Source: Porphyromonadaceae bacterium UBA7572 (GTDB lineage Bacteria > Bacteroidota > Bacteroidia > Bacteroidales > Muribaculaceae). Taken from it: a stretch of 64,000 bases of DNA. Below, piece after piece: positions 17,890 to 26,529 of the stretch. Location: contig DLLC01000063.1 of NCBI GenBank assembly GCA_002476625.1, positions 1-64,000 of the forward strand, written 5' to 3'. The position numbers and the translations under genes were made by a program. Every line of letters begins with the position of its first letter. Within the stretch, counting starts at the first letter, position 1. A model generated the notes under the pieces. It made no database searches, was not told the origin of the DNA, and saw nothing but the letters and a program-made list of their open reading frames with translations.

Positions 17890-17940
17890 TTTTCACTTCT
17901 ATTTTTCTATCAGAGCCTTTAACGACAGGCCATAGGACAT

Positions 17941-19062
17941 TCATCCACAAATCAGTATCATGTTTTTCAAAAGTTCTATGACTTCTTCTTGATTACAAGT
18001 GTCGTCCAACCTAGCATCGTCTGCTATATACTTTTTTATGACAGCAAATTCAGAGGGGGCAATTTTCCTCTCTATAAACCTTGTGAAGCGGTTGAGCAGC
18101 CAGTACTTTCCGTTTCCTTGTATGATGGTGTAATCGGTATTGAATCTCAGTCTGCCGGCATCTACCGCTTGCCTTTGCAATGAACCGAGGAAATATATCT
18201 GTTTGGTGATTCTGTTCTTTATCTCAAGCCACGCTTGCGACAGTGCGCTTGCCAAATCTGGCGTTGCCTTGCCGCTTCTGATAGCCATAATATCCTCATA
18301 CACGAGGCTCTCGGGTAAGGCACCATCAAGCCGTCCTCCTATAGTGCCTTGGAAAAACTCATGATAGAACTGCACGATATTGTTAGGCGTGGGTATGCCT
18401 CCGTAGCCCCGTTCGCCAAGCACGATAAGCGGCTTATGGCGCTTTATTGCAAACAGCGCGGAATATCCGGAGCCTATCACCATTTGGGCACGCTTCACAT
18501 GACTCTCTATACAGCCAGAACTGTCGCTGATACAAATATTGGGGTTAGCTAAGTGACGAATACTCTCATTTTTGCTGCACACTTCAATTTTCAGTTGAGT
18601 GAGCCTGTTCAAGGTGCGCAATATCTTAAACAGCGCACTGTCGGCATACAGAAACTCGCCCGTGTTTACATAGATGTCAAATTCCTTTGGCACATCGCTC
18701 TTTTCGCTATCCGCTGGAGCGAAGTCAAAGGGAACGGCTATTTTTTCAGATGTCTGCTGGTACGGGCAGAGTATGTTGATATCAAGGTCGCTGACCCAAA
18801 ATGTGTAGTCCACCATGGTGACATCGGTGTAGAAATGCCGCGAAATGTCGGACCTGAACAGAAACCGCACAACAGCCGCATTCTCCTGCCTCTTGCAGTC
18901 GGCCACCTCCTGCGTGATGTCGCCAACGCACACCACACAGTCGGCACCATGGCACGAGCTGATGATTTCAAACGATTTTTCTCCAGATATGATTTGATGT
19001 ATGCTCTCATAGAGCAGTTTATACTTTGGAAGTGTGCTGGTAGCTGTTAAATATATTTTCAT
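17941..19062 (-). CDS. GT-B-like glycosyltransferase with a C-terminal winged-helix (PqqD/RRE-like) domain
   Basis: 373 residues from the ATG at 19062, which overlaps the upstream stop as ATGA. The N-terminal and middle parts look like a two-Rossmann GT-B enzyme: MKIYLTATSTLPKYKLL, FDIYVNTGEF, KRAQMVIGSGYSALFAIKRH and PLIVLGERGYGG. The last ~65 residues are different: DYTIIQGNGKYWLLNRF, then helices ending EEVIELLKNMILI. That strand-strand-helix layout resembles PqqD/RRE peptide-recognition domains and the first 65 residues of the neighbouring radical SAM enzyme. The family is not recognised with certainty and the RRE reading is inference. Confidence 0.7.
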   Translation of the reverse strand: MKIYLTATSTLPKYKLLYESIHQIISGEKSFEIISSCHGADCVVCVGDITQEVADCKRQENAAVVRFLFRSDISRHFYTDVTMVDYTFWVSDLDINILCPYQQTSEKIAVPFDFAPADSEKSDVPKEFDIYVNTGEFLYADSALFKILRTLNRLTQLKIEVCSKNESIRHLANPNICISDSSGCIESHVKRAQMVIGSGYSALFAIKRHKPLIVLGERGYGGIPTPNNIVQFYHEFFQGTIGGRLDGALPESLVYEDIMAIRSGKATPDLASALSQAWLEIKNRITKQIYFLGSLQRQAVDAGRLRFNTDYTIIQGNGKYWLLNRFTRFIERKIAPSEFAVIKKYIADDARLDDTCNQEEVIELLKNMILICG

Positions 19063-20660
19063 ACTGGTCGGGATATTAGTTTGTGTGATAATTGTTGCAA
19101 CTGCTGCTCTGAGATTTCCGCCACACAGCCTAATGAGGGACGCGCATTCTCGCCAAAATGCTCGTAGCTGCTCTGGCACCCCTCCTTATCCTCCGCCTTG
19201 TAGAACTCATACTTTGCCTTTCTATCGGCGGCTTCCAGCAATCCATAATGCAGGATTAGCAAGCGGTCAGCTATGGCGGATTTCGCCAGTGTAGGCGCTT
19301 GATGAAAGTGGAGCTTGCCCCGGTCGGAGAATATTTGCGAATGCCCTATGTTGCGCATCATCTTATAGCGGAAGCACACGCCTTCTATTGAGCTGGGATA
19401 TTGGGCATTAAAGGTGCTTTGACTGTTCCAAAGGTGAATGTAGGGGACCATATATGCGTCGGCGCCGTCATCGTCCACATATTGGCGTACATTGCAGAAC
19501 CGCTCATCGAGCATTTCATCCACATCGAGGAAAAATGCTATTTTATGGTTCACAAACGAAGCCAGGTCGAGTAGCAGATTCCTATTCTGCAAGTCGTTGA
19601 ATTCCGTTCTGCGCTTCTTGCATTTAAGCAGAATCTTTTCAGCCCGCGCAAGTTCATAGGTGCCGTCGGTGCTGCCATCGTCAAGCAGCACAATTCCATC
19701 GAACAGGTGCGATGCCTGCTCAAGAAACCGGCTGATTCTATGGCTCTCATTATAGCACTGTACCAGCAGAAGCACAGGGTACTGCTTACCACCGAAATGA
19801 CTGGCGATTTCGTACTCGGCAAAGCGGTTTTGGCAAAAATCATTCAACTGCTTTTCTGATGACGCTGGTTTGTGTTGCCAATCATAGAGCAGTTTGTCAA
19901 AATCCATGCCCCAATCCTCACCATTAGCCACCGCTATTTCGGGAAAAAAGAAATGGCGTAGCACATCGTTGGGCGTTTTCTCAAAAGGCTCACTCCTCCT
20001 CACCTTCCCCTCGCGGTTGTCGATGTCGCGGTGCGCCATCATCGCCCCGTTGAAGTAAAGTTCCTTCACGCCTATCATATCGAGGCGCGAGCGGAAGTTG
20101 TTGTCATCGCCGCCCCACTTCGAGAGCGTTTCATCGTATCCATGAATCTGCTCGGCATGGCGCTTCTCAAACATGATGCTGCCGAACGGAATAAACTTGT
20201 GTTGATTGAATGTGACTTCCGTCACTTCCTCATCGTCGGCAAAGCACACCCTGCCTATGGCATAATGGGGATAGTCGGGATAGTCGACAAACGACTTGCG
20301 CAGTATGCCAATCACATCAGTCACCATCTCCGACTCCGGGGAGCAAACCATCACATACCGCTTCGTGGCAAACCGTATGCCCACGTTAAGCGGCTTGGCA
20401 GGGTTACGCCATTCGTGGGGCTTGTCGTTCATCACGATACGCCAGTTCACAAATGGGTACTGCAATATGTAGTCCTGTAATTCCTGCGATTCCTCGGGCG
20501 TGTCGAGCACCAGTACCACCTCTATGCCGTTTCGCTCAAAGTATTTCCGATTTTTGGGAAACACTCTCCTGAACTCCTTCATTTTCCGAAAAAAAGGAAT
20601 CACCACGCTCAAGTCAAAATTGCGATAGAATGGTTCTTTGGTTTTAAAGAAGAGTGGCAT
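19059..20660 (-). CDS. Two-domain glycosyltransferase (GT2/GT27-like plus GT2)
   Basis: 533 residues. Domain 1 (1-275) is GT-A: LSVVIPFFRKMKEFRRVFP, then GYDETLSKWGGDDNNFRSRL, the GT7C/galactosyltransferase-type motif. Domain 2 (~290-533) is a second GT2 of the beta-1,4-glucosyltransferase type: VLLLVQCYNESHRISRFLEQ, GIVLLDDGSTDGTYE, AFFLDVDEMLD. Two catalytic domains suggest two transfers on one acceptor or a disaccharide product. It is first in the three-gene set and couples to the next gene by ATGA. Confidence 0.88.
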   Translation of the reverse strand: MPLFFKTKEPFYRNFDLSVVIPFFRKMKEFRRVFPKNRKYFERNGIEVVLVLDTPEESQELQDYILQYPFVNWRIVMNDKPHEWRNPAKPLNVGIRFATKRYVMVCSPESEMVTDVIGILRKSFVDYPDYPHYAIGRVCFADDEEVTEVTFNQHKFIPFGSIMFEKRHAEQIHGYDETLSKWGGDDNNFRSRLDMIGVKELYFNGAMMAHRDIDNREGKVRRSEPFEKTPNDVLRHFFFPEIAVANGEDWGMDFDKLLYDWQHKPASSEKQLNDFCQNRFAEYEIASHFGGKQYPVLLLVQCYNESHRISRFLEQASHLFDGIVLLDDGSTDGTYELARAEKILLKCKKRRTEFNDLQNRNLLLDLASFVNHKIAFFLDVDEMLDERFCNVRQYVDDDGADAYMVPYIHLWNSQSTFNAQYPSSIEGVCFRYKMMRNIGHSQIFSDRGKLHFHQAPTLAKSAIADRLLILHYGLLEAADRKAKYEFYKAEDKEGCQSSYEHFGENARPSLGCVAEISEQQLQQLSHKLISRPV

Positions 20661-20688
20661 AGTAGATAAGTAAATTAGTTAATAATGG

Positions 20689-20718
20689 CAAATATATAAA
20701 ATGAATTAAAAAAAGCAA
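20689..20718 (-). promoter_or_regulatory. Promoter of the glycosyltransferase operon
   Basis: Minus strand: TTG at 20716-20718, a 19-nt spacer, TATATTTG at 20689-20696. The start is near 20683, about 23 nt ahead of the ATG at 20660. Confidence 0.75.
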
Positions 20719-20818
20719 ATCACAAGCAAACAGTTTAATCTTAATCTACTTTAACAATTAAAGAGCGATCCAAATTGGCAACTCTTTAATTGTCTTCTTT
20801 TGGGGATTATGACTGTTG

Positions 20819-21685
20819 CTATTTTTGCTTTTTGGGCTCGGTTTTTGGCCATCTGTCGGCCGACATCGGTATGGTATAGTAAACGCTCATGGTGAAGGCG
20901 AACCTCTTGCCACGGTCGCCATAGCCTGGTATGAACCACGGCTGGGCCTGTGCATTTTTCTTTTCCGTGAATATGCCTCGGTAGCGCGCCTGCCAGCCCA
21001 CCGACACGTTGCGCCACAGCTGCACGCGAAGTCCGGCGAGAAACTCGCCCCACAGTGCGTGTGCGCTTTGCCCCTTGAGGGTGAATGGCACGGTCTCACC
21101 CCAGTAGTGGTCGGTGTAGGCTGCATCGGTCACGTCGAACTTAAACGCGGAAAAACCAAGCCGCACGCCGGCATACACTTGATATTTCGGGTCGTTCTTG
21201 AAAGTGAAGTTGTAGTTCGCGCCGAGTTTGAAATATGGGGCGAGTTTACCCTTGTAGGTAAAGTTCATGTCGTCGGGGGTGTTGTTGGCAAACCCCACGC
21301 CTATCTCCACCTCAGGCTGAAGTCGGTTCCACATGTTCAGTGTAGCGCTCACGCCAAAATTGCCGTATTTCTGCCCGAAAGCCATAAGCAGCGCATCGCC
21401 CACCGCCACTCCGAATGTGGCCTGGGTGAGCATTGGGTAGCGGGGATACACACGGCGCAGCGAGTCGCGCCGAAGCTCCTCGTTTGCCGAGGCAGTGTCG
21501 CCATCGAGGTAGCGCTGCACCACCTCCTCCTTCGTGCCCTTGGCGGGGCGTAGCACGGTGTTGGTGCTGGGGCGGACAGGGGTGACGCGGCGCCCTTGCC
21601 CACCCGACTGCGCAAAGGCATAGTTTGCCATCAGCACAAGCGCGAGCGCGCAATATTTCAGTAGTTGTGGTGACCGATGTCTCAT
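20819..21685 (-). CDS. DUF6048-type outer-membrane beta-barrel protein
   Basis: 288 residues. A signal peptide (ALALVLMANYAFA) precedes a low-complexity linker and a small outer-membrane barrel of about 12 strands (e.g. EIGVGFANNTPDD, YQVYAGVRLGFSAFKF, FAFTMSVYYTIPM). From memory this matches DUF6048 of Bacteroidales, which regularly pairs with the DUF6452 lipoprotein found just upstream. Here the ATG overlaps that gene's stop by 4 bp. Function unknown. Confidence 0.8.
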   Translation of the reverse strand: MRHRSPQLLKYCALALVLMANYAFAQSGGQGRRVTPVRPSTNTVLRPAKGTKEEVVQRYLDGDTASANEELRRDSLRRVYPRYPMLTQATFGVAVGDALLMAFGQKYGNFGVSATLNMWNRLQPEVEIGVGFANNTPDDMNFTYKGKLAPYFKLGANYNFTFKNDPKYQVYAGVRLGFSAFKFDVTDAAYTDHYWGETVPFTLKGQSAHALWGEFLAGLRVQLWRNVSVGWQARYRGIFTEKKNAQAQPWFIPGYGDRGKRFAFTMSVYYTIPMSADRWPKTEPKKQK

Positions 21686-22158
21686 CGCATATACACTCTA
21701 AAGGTTACGGCATTGTTGTTGGTGACCACAGGGCGGACGAGCGCCACCGAATCGATGGCATGGCACGTGTGGCTGTAATCCGAAATCTGGAAATTGAGCA
21801 TTGCGCCACAGTCCACGCTCGCAAACACAGGCTGCGAGCTGTAGTGAACAGTGATGGTGTCGGACGGCGAGCCGGCGATGTTGTAGTTCAGCTCAAACTG
21901 GCACTCGGTGGCAGAAGGGCGCAAAGGCAGATACACCTCGCTCACCGTCTGCTTGTCCACATACACGCTGTCGCCTGGCGCGCCTATGCCTCGCACGCTG
22001 AGATTTTCCACACTCACCGCCGTGCCACCCTTGTAGAACGCCGCCAATGGCAGGCTGGATCGGTTGTCGATACACCCGTCGCCACTGCATGCGCTGAGCG
22101 CCACTCCTGCGGCAAGCCATAGCGCCAACATAGCTATATGCCTACGCAGCCTGGTCAT
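21682..22158 (-). CDS. DUF6452-type lipoprotein
   Basis: About 158 residues from the ATG at 22158, with a lipoprotein signal (LALWLAAGVALSAC) and a beta-rich body containing SVRGIGAPGDSVYVD and SDTITVHYSSQPVFASVDCG. The pairing with the DUF6048 barrel downstream is the usual Bacteroidales layout, suggesting an envelope complex of unknown role. Its start lies inside the 3' end of the DPM1-like gene (17-bp overlap). The longer frame to 22254 has no signal peptide. Confidence 0.8.
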   Translation of the reverse strand: MTRLRRHIAMLALWLAAGVALSACSGDGCIDNRSSLPLAAFYKGGTAVSVENLSVRGIGAPGDSVYVDKQTVSEVYLPLRPSATECQFELNYNIAGSPSDTITVHYSSQPVFASVDCGAMLNFQISDYSHTCHAIDSVALVRPVVTNNNAVTFRVYMR

Positions 22159-23113
22159 TATTCGTGATTTCTTCTGAAATTTCATACACATTGCGGTCGG
22201 GCGAGTGACGAATGATGAGCTCTCCGAGAAATCCGCACAAAAAGAGCTGCACACCTAAAATCATGCACACCAACGACAGGTAGAAATAGGGCGACTGGGT
22301 CACCAGCATCGGGTGGTTGCCGGCGTAGAGGTTGTAGAGCTTGATGCCGCCCACAAGTATCACGGCTATCAACCCGAAGAAGAACATCAGCGAGCCGAGC
22401 AGCCCGAAGAAGTGCATAGGTTTCTTTCCAAACTTGGTCTGGAACCACAGGGTGAGCAGGTCGAGGTAGCCATTCACAAAGCGGTCGAGCCCGAATTTGG
22501 TGACGCCATACTTGCGCGCCTGGTGGTGCACCACGCGCTCGCCTATTTTGGTGTAACCCGCGTTTTTCGCCAGATAAGGAATGTAGCGGTGCATGTCGCC
22601 ATACACCTCAATGTGCTTCACCACCTCCTTGCGGTAGGCCTTCAGTCCGCAGTTGAAGTCGTGGAGGTTGTGGATGCCACTCACTTTGCGCGCCGTGGCG
22701 TTGAACAGCTTGGTGGGTATGGTCTTGGTCTTGGGGTCGTAGCGCTTCTTCTTCCAGCCGCTCACCAGGTCGTAGCCCTCCTCCTTTATCATCTTGTAGA
22801 GATGCGGAATCTCGTCGGGGCTGTCTTGCAGGTCGGCGTCCATGGTGATGACCACATCGCCCTGCACGCGCTCAAAACCGGTGTTGAGCGCGGGCGACTT
22901 GCCATAATTGCGGCGAAAGCACACGCCCTTGATATTGTTATTTTTCTCATGAAGTTCCTTAATCACTTCCCAGGAGCCATCTGTGCTGCCGTCATTGATC
23001 ATCAGCACCTCATAGGTGAAGTGGTTTTCGTTCATCACGCGTTCTATCCATTCAGCCAGCTCTGGCAAGGATTCGGCTTCGTTATACAGCGGAACTACTA
23101 CTGAAATGTCCAT
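22142..23113 (-). CDS. DPM1/GtrB-like membrane glycosyltransferase (GT2)
   Basis: 323 residues from the ATG at 23113 (MDISVVVPLYNEAESLPEL); the longer frame overlaps the DUF4199 gene. GT-A motifs: LMINDGSTDGS, TMDADLQDSPDE, NCGLKAYRKEV. Two C-terminal transmembrane helices (FFGLLGSLMFFFGLIAVILV and FYLSLVCMILGVQLFLCGFL) mark it as a polyprenyl-phosphate sugar transferase of the GtrB/ArnC type. The DUF4199-GT2 pair is common in Bacteroidetes. It probably makes a lipid-linked sugar for surface glycans. Confidence 0.92.
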   Translation of the reverse strand: MDISVVVPLYNEAESLPELAEWIERVMNENHFTYEVLMINDGSTDGSWEVIKELHEKNNNIKGVCFRRNYGKSPALNTGFERVQGDVVITMDADLQDSPDEIPHLYKMIKEEGYDLVSGWKKKRYDPKTKTIPTKLFNATARKVSGIHNLHDFNCGLKAYRKEVVKHIEVYGDMHRYIPYLAKNAGYTKIGERVVHHQARKYGVTKFGLDRFVNGYLDLLTLWFQTKFGKKPMHFFGLLGSLMFFFGLIAVILVGGIKLYNLYAGNHPMLVTQSPYFYLSLVCMILGVQLFLCGFLGELIIRHSPDRNVYEISEEITNNDQAA

Positions 23114-23180
23114 ATCGCTCAATTTATATGTTTTGTATATTTTTTTAGAATCTGCATTCAAGGTGGACGCATGCGCCATG

Positions 23181-23723
23181 CTATTTCCTCGCCAGCCTGC
23201 CCGTGAGCTTGACGATGGCCGACAGCAGGGCACTGAGCAACGAGCCCACAAACGAGCTGAACCAAAAGCCCGTGAGCGCCAAGTCGATGCTCCGCGGCGC
23301 ACCGTGCTTCTCTATCACAAGCCGGAGGGTGCTCACCACATCCTGCATGCCATCTGCAAACAGCTCCGGCGTGGCCTCATACTGATTAATCAAGAGCTGC
23401 GCCTGCTCATAAAAATAATTAGGGCGCAGCAGCTCTATCACAGCCCAGCTCACACCGCAGGCTATGAGTGAGCCACACATGAAAATCAGGATGCCCGTCA
23501 TCCACAGGTTGGAAAACGAGGTGAGACCATCATCAGCCACGTAGCGTTTTTTAAGCCACCTGTACACCACAAAAGGAATAAGCAGCACCATGGCCATGGC
23601 GAACGCCGCGATGGCCACATGCTTGTCGGAAAAGATAAAACCCGCAGCCACCACCGAGAGGTAGATGCCAAAGGGCACCCCCCACTCCGCCGCTTGCTTG
23701 AAAAGGCTCTTTTGATGTTCCAT
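23181..23723 (-). CDS. DUF4199 membrane protein
   Basis: 180 residues from the ATG at 23723 (MEHQKSLFKQAAEWGVP). There are four predicted transmembrane segments: FGIYLSVVAAGFIF, AIAAFAMAMVLLIPFVVYRW, LWMTGILIFMCGSLIACGV and FWFSSFVGSLLSALLSAIV. The size and layout fit DUF4199, whose role is unknown but which usually precedes a DPM1-like glycosyltransferase, as here (67-bp gap). It may anchor or chaperone that enzyme. Confidence 0.85.
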   Translation of the reverse strand: MEHQKSLFKQAAEWGVPFGIYLSVVAAGFIFSDKHVAIAAFAMAMVLLIPFVVYRWLKKRYVADDGLTSFSNLWMTGILIFMCGSLIACGVSWAVIELLRPNYFYEQAQLLINQYEATPELFADGMQDVVSTLRLVIEKHGAPRSIDLALTGFWFSSFVGSLLSALLSAIVKLTGRLARK

Positions 23724-23745
23724 ATTGTGTGTGGTTAGCAATTTG

Positions 23746-23776
23746 CAAAGATAGGAATTATTCTCCACATTCACAA
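23746..23776 (-). promoter_or_regulatory. Promoter of the DUF4199-glycosyltransferase operon
   Basis: Minus strand: TTG at 23774-23776, a 20-nt spacer, TATCTTTG at 23746-23753, the most typical -7 form of the phylum. It lies just inside the end of the region before the lipoprotein stop at 23797. Confidence 0.8.
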
Positions 23777-23796
23777 TATTGATTTCTGAAGCTGTT

Positions 23797-24495
23797 TCAA
23801 TCGGGGGTCTTTTGGCTGACGGTGACACGCGCCCTCACCACATTTGCCAAGTCGGTGATATCCGCGCCAAGGGTAAAGCGGCACACTGCGCCACTCCCCG
23901 CCGGCATTATCCGCGCGCTCATCGCCTCCTTCTTTCGCACCACGCCACCGCTTGAATTAAGCCACTCCACCACCACACGGTAATAGCCTTTGACCACGCT
24001 TGCCGATTTCAGCTCGAAATCAATCTGCGCCGCCACCTCCGTAGCTTCCTCAATGGAGGCCTTGCCATAGGAAAAATAGGCGGAGTCAGGCGTTAGTGGT
24101 ATCTGCCGTCCGGAAAGCTGCGCGGTGGCGGCCTTTATTCTTGCCGTGAAAATAGAATCCACCTCATCAAAAGCCCTCTGGTGAAGGTTGAGTAGTGCCG
24201 TGTTCTGCTCCAGCGCGCCAGGATGCCCGGCATTGGCGGTCTGCGCGCTTTCGAGACATTCGTTGACAAACCCTAATGCGGCCTCGCGGCGGGCAAGGAG
24301 CGTAGGCACCTCACCGGCAACCGAAGGAATGCGGGCGACGTCGACATCGGCTCTCGCCACCGCATCATGTACGGCATCGGCTGGGCTGTGCATGGCCACA
24401 TTATGGACAGATTGCCCAGAGCCATTCCCCGAGCAACCTGCTAAAGAGATGCCAAGCGCCACTGCCGAGGCAAGTGGCCACTTTGCAATTTTCAT
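23797..24495 (-). CDS. Hypothetical lipoprotein
   Basis: 232 residues with a lipoprotein signal (ASAVALGISLAGC, lipid Cys at 21). The middle (residues ~60-125) is predicted helical, and the end is beta-rich with VVKGYYRVVVEWLNSSGG. I do not recognise a family. It is 14 bp from the preceding lipoprotein gene (24510-24998), so the two probably form a unit. Both are small, exported and GC-rich. Confidence 0.75.
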   Translation of the reverse strand: MKIAKWPLASAVALGISLAGCSGNGSGQSVHNVAMHSPADAVHDAVARADVDVARIPSVAGEVPTLLARREAALGFVNECLESAQTANAGHPGALEQNTALLNLHQRAFDEVDSIFTARIKAATAQLSGRQIPLTPDSAYFSYGKASIEEATEVAAQIDFELKSASVVKGYYRVVVEWLNSSGGVVRKKEAMSARIMPAGSGAVCRFTLGADITDLANVVRARVTVSQKTPD

Positions 24496-24509
24496 GATAA
24501 GTGCGATGA

Positions 24510-24998
24510 TTAATTAAGAATGACTGTGACGTAGCAAGGACCGTCTAACACGCTGTCGGCCATAGCCTTTTCCACCTCAGCCTTAAATATGACAGCCTTT
24601 TCCTGCCCAGGGGCAGAGGCGGCAAGGGCGTTGACCGCAGCAGGGTCGCCCTCAAGCTCCACCCTCTTGCCGCTGGCCTTGTTCTTAAATGTCAGCGAGC
24701 ATGCCTTCACTTGCTTGAAATCGCTGTCACTGCGACTGATGGGGCACTCCACGCTGATTTTCACCATTGCCCCTGCCGGCTCGGTGGCCACCGCTACTCC
24801 GTCGTCTTTGTGCCAGCCGTAGGAGAATGCGAGGCATGCATCGCCCGACGAGGCTGTGCCACAGAGAGGGAACGAATAGTCATTGTCGGCGCTTATAGTA
24901 TCGGCAGTGGAAGTAGTATCGGCAGTGCCTCCCGTTTTCTGACAGGCGCAAAGAGCCATTGTCATAACTGTTGAAACGATAAATAAGAATTTCTTCAT
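24510..24998 (-). CDS. Hypothetical lipoprotein
   Basis: 162 residues with signal VSTVMTMALCAC (lipid Cys at 19), a Thr/Ser/Asp linker and a beta-sandwich-like body (AMVKISVECPISRSD, CSLTFKNKASGKRVEL, GPCYVTVILN). The last part resembles the end of its neighbour at 23797 in pattern (bulky beta strands, no catalytic motif). No known family is recognised. Confidence 0.75.
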   Translation of the reverse strand: MKKFLFIVSTVMTMALCACQKTGGTADTTSTADTISADNDYSFPLCGTASSGDACLAFSYGWHKDDGVAVATEPAGAMVKISVECPISRSDSDFKQVKACSLTFKNKASGKRVELEGDPAAVNALAASAPGQEKAVIFKAEVEKAMADSVLDGPCYVTVILN

Positions 24999-25085
24999 GT
25001 TAGTTTTTTTTTAAGATAGGTGCTAAAAATAAACGCTTATGTTCATCTGAATTATTTTTGCGCACCGAATATGTTATGTTAATGA

Positions 25086-26447
25086 TTACTTCAATGGGCG
25101 CTTCATAGAGTCGGTGCCTGCCTGCATAAAGGCGTCGGAGCTCTTGGCGTCCTTGGTGAGCACGGCTTGCTGCACATATCGCTTGCCATTCTCCACGGTC
25201 ACCACTGCGCAAGGCAGACTATACGCTATCACATTGTAGGGCCATTTAGGATTCTTGAGCGTGTGCCACTTGGAGTCGAGATAGATAATCTTCTCCACTT
25301 TCGCACCCTGCGCCACAAACTTTCCCACCACGGAATTGGCGAGCTTCTTGATGCTCGCGTTCACCGCCACGCCTTTTGGCTCAGCCACTGGCTCGGCATG
25401 CGCACCAGCCGCATTCGCATAAAGTTCGCCAGCGTTGGCGTTCTCCACCACGGTGGATAGGAGGCGATAGGAGTCATCGCTCCGGCTGAAGCCGCTGGCC
25501 GACGGCATATAGCTGCTCAACAGTCGGCGCAGCACTAAAAAGTGCATGAGCTTCTGGGTGGGGTCGGAGGCTTCCTTCATCAGCTTGTTGTATTTATTGG
25601 CGAGTTTCACCAACTCAGCGTAAGGAATGTATTCCGCGGCAAGATTCTGAACAGCCCACTCGCGCTGCTGGCACCACTGCCTGTACTTGCCTGGCAGCAT
25701 GTGCTCGCCATCCACCACGCCACGCACCTCGTCCTGCAAGCCAAGTTTGCACTGCATCGAGAACTCATTCTTATACATGTCGGCCTTCAGCCACAGTTCA
25801 AAGGCGAAAATCGACTTGGGGTCGGCGATATATTGGCAAGCCAATGCATTGACAAACATCTCATCTTTCGGCACCACAAGGGCGGGGTTGTTGGGATCGA
25901 TATTGATATAGTCCGTTATCCAATAGATATTGCTTGCGTCGGCGGCAATGGCCTTCATCAGCATCTTGCCGAAAGTTTCGTTGATCACATCGTCCACTCC
26001 CGTGCCAGTGAAATAGAAGGCACGGTTATTGTCGGTATAGTAAGGCTGATAAGGCGCAGTCACCCCGTCGGCGGCATTGTAGATGGCATCGAGATGCTCA
26101 TAGGTGGCGTGTATCTGCCCCACCGACTTGGTGAAGCCGGGCTTCACCGTGGCATCGGTGGCGTAACGGTCGGAGGCTTTGCACTCTGCGCTTGGCTTGA
26201 ATTTCTTGTAGGGATTGAAGTCACCGCCACTGTTGCCTTCGCCAGCAGCCCCGCTTACCACTGATCTGGCCTTCGACTCCACGGCGTTTTTGGCCTCACG
26301 CTCTTTCTCATTCACCTTACTTCTCACCTCTTTCTTCACCTTTTCCTTCAGTTTGCCGAGGCCAAACTGGGCCAAGGCAGGTGCTGGGGCTGTGGCAAGA
26401 AGCGCCACGCACCCTAATGCGGCAATAAATGATTTCGACATTTTCAT
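25086..26447 (-). CDS. Hypothetical exported protein
   Basis: 453 residues, or 451 from the second ATG. A signal peptide (MSKSFIAALGCVALLATAPAPALA) is followed by a charged coiled region (KLKEKVKKEVRSKVNEKE, residues 32-65) and a long helical body. There is no metal or catalytic motif I can name. Similar amphipathic KLKEKVKKE starts are seen in other Bacteroidales secreted hypothetical proteins. An A/T-rich gap separates it from the lipoproteins downstream. Confidence 0.75.
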   Translation of the reverse strand: MKMSKSFIAALGCVALLATAPAPALAQFGLGKLKEKVKKEVRSKVNEKEREAKNAVESKARSVVSGAAGEGNSGGDFNPYKKFKPSAECKASDRYATDATVKPGFTKSVGQIHATYEHLDAIYNAADGVTAPYQPYYTDNNRAFYFTGTGVDDVINETFGKMLMKAIAADASNIYWITDYINIDPNNPALVVPKDEMFVNALACQYIADPKSIFAFELWLKADMYKNEFSMQCKLGLQDEVRGVVDGEHMLPGKYRQWCQQREWAVQNLAAEYIPYAELVKLANKYNKLMKEASDPTQKLMHFLVLRRLLSSYMPSASGFSRSDDSYRLLSTVVENANAGELYANAAGAHAEPVAEPKGVAVNASIKKLANSVVGKFVAQGAKVEKIIYLDSKWHTLKNPKWPYNVIAYSLPCAVVTVENGKRYVQQAVLTKDAKSSDAFMQAGTDSMKRPLK

Positions 26448-26529
26448 TTCATTAAAAATTTATGCTTAGAAGCAATTATTATTATTCACTAAGTTAATAA
26501 GCGTGTCTTTTTCCTGTGTGGACCGTGTC

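Noticed and set aside
20819..22158. DUF6048/DUF6452 pair as part of the peptide cluster
   Set aside because: This pair is a common Bacteroidales unit and lies beyond the glycosyltransferase promoter, downstream of a DPM1-like gene.
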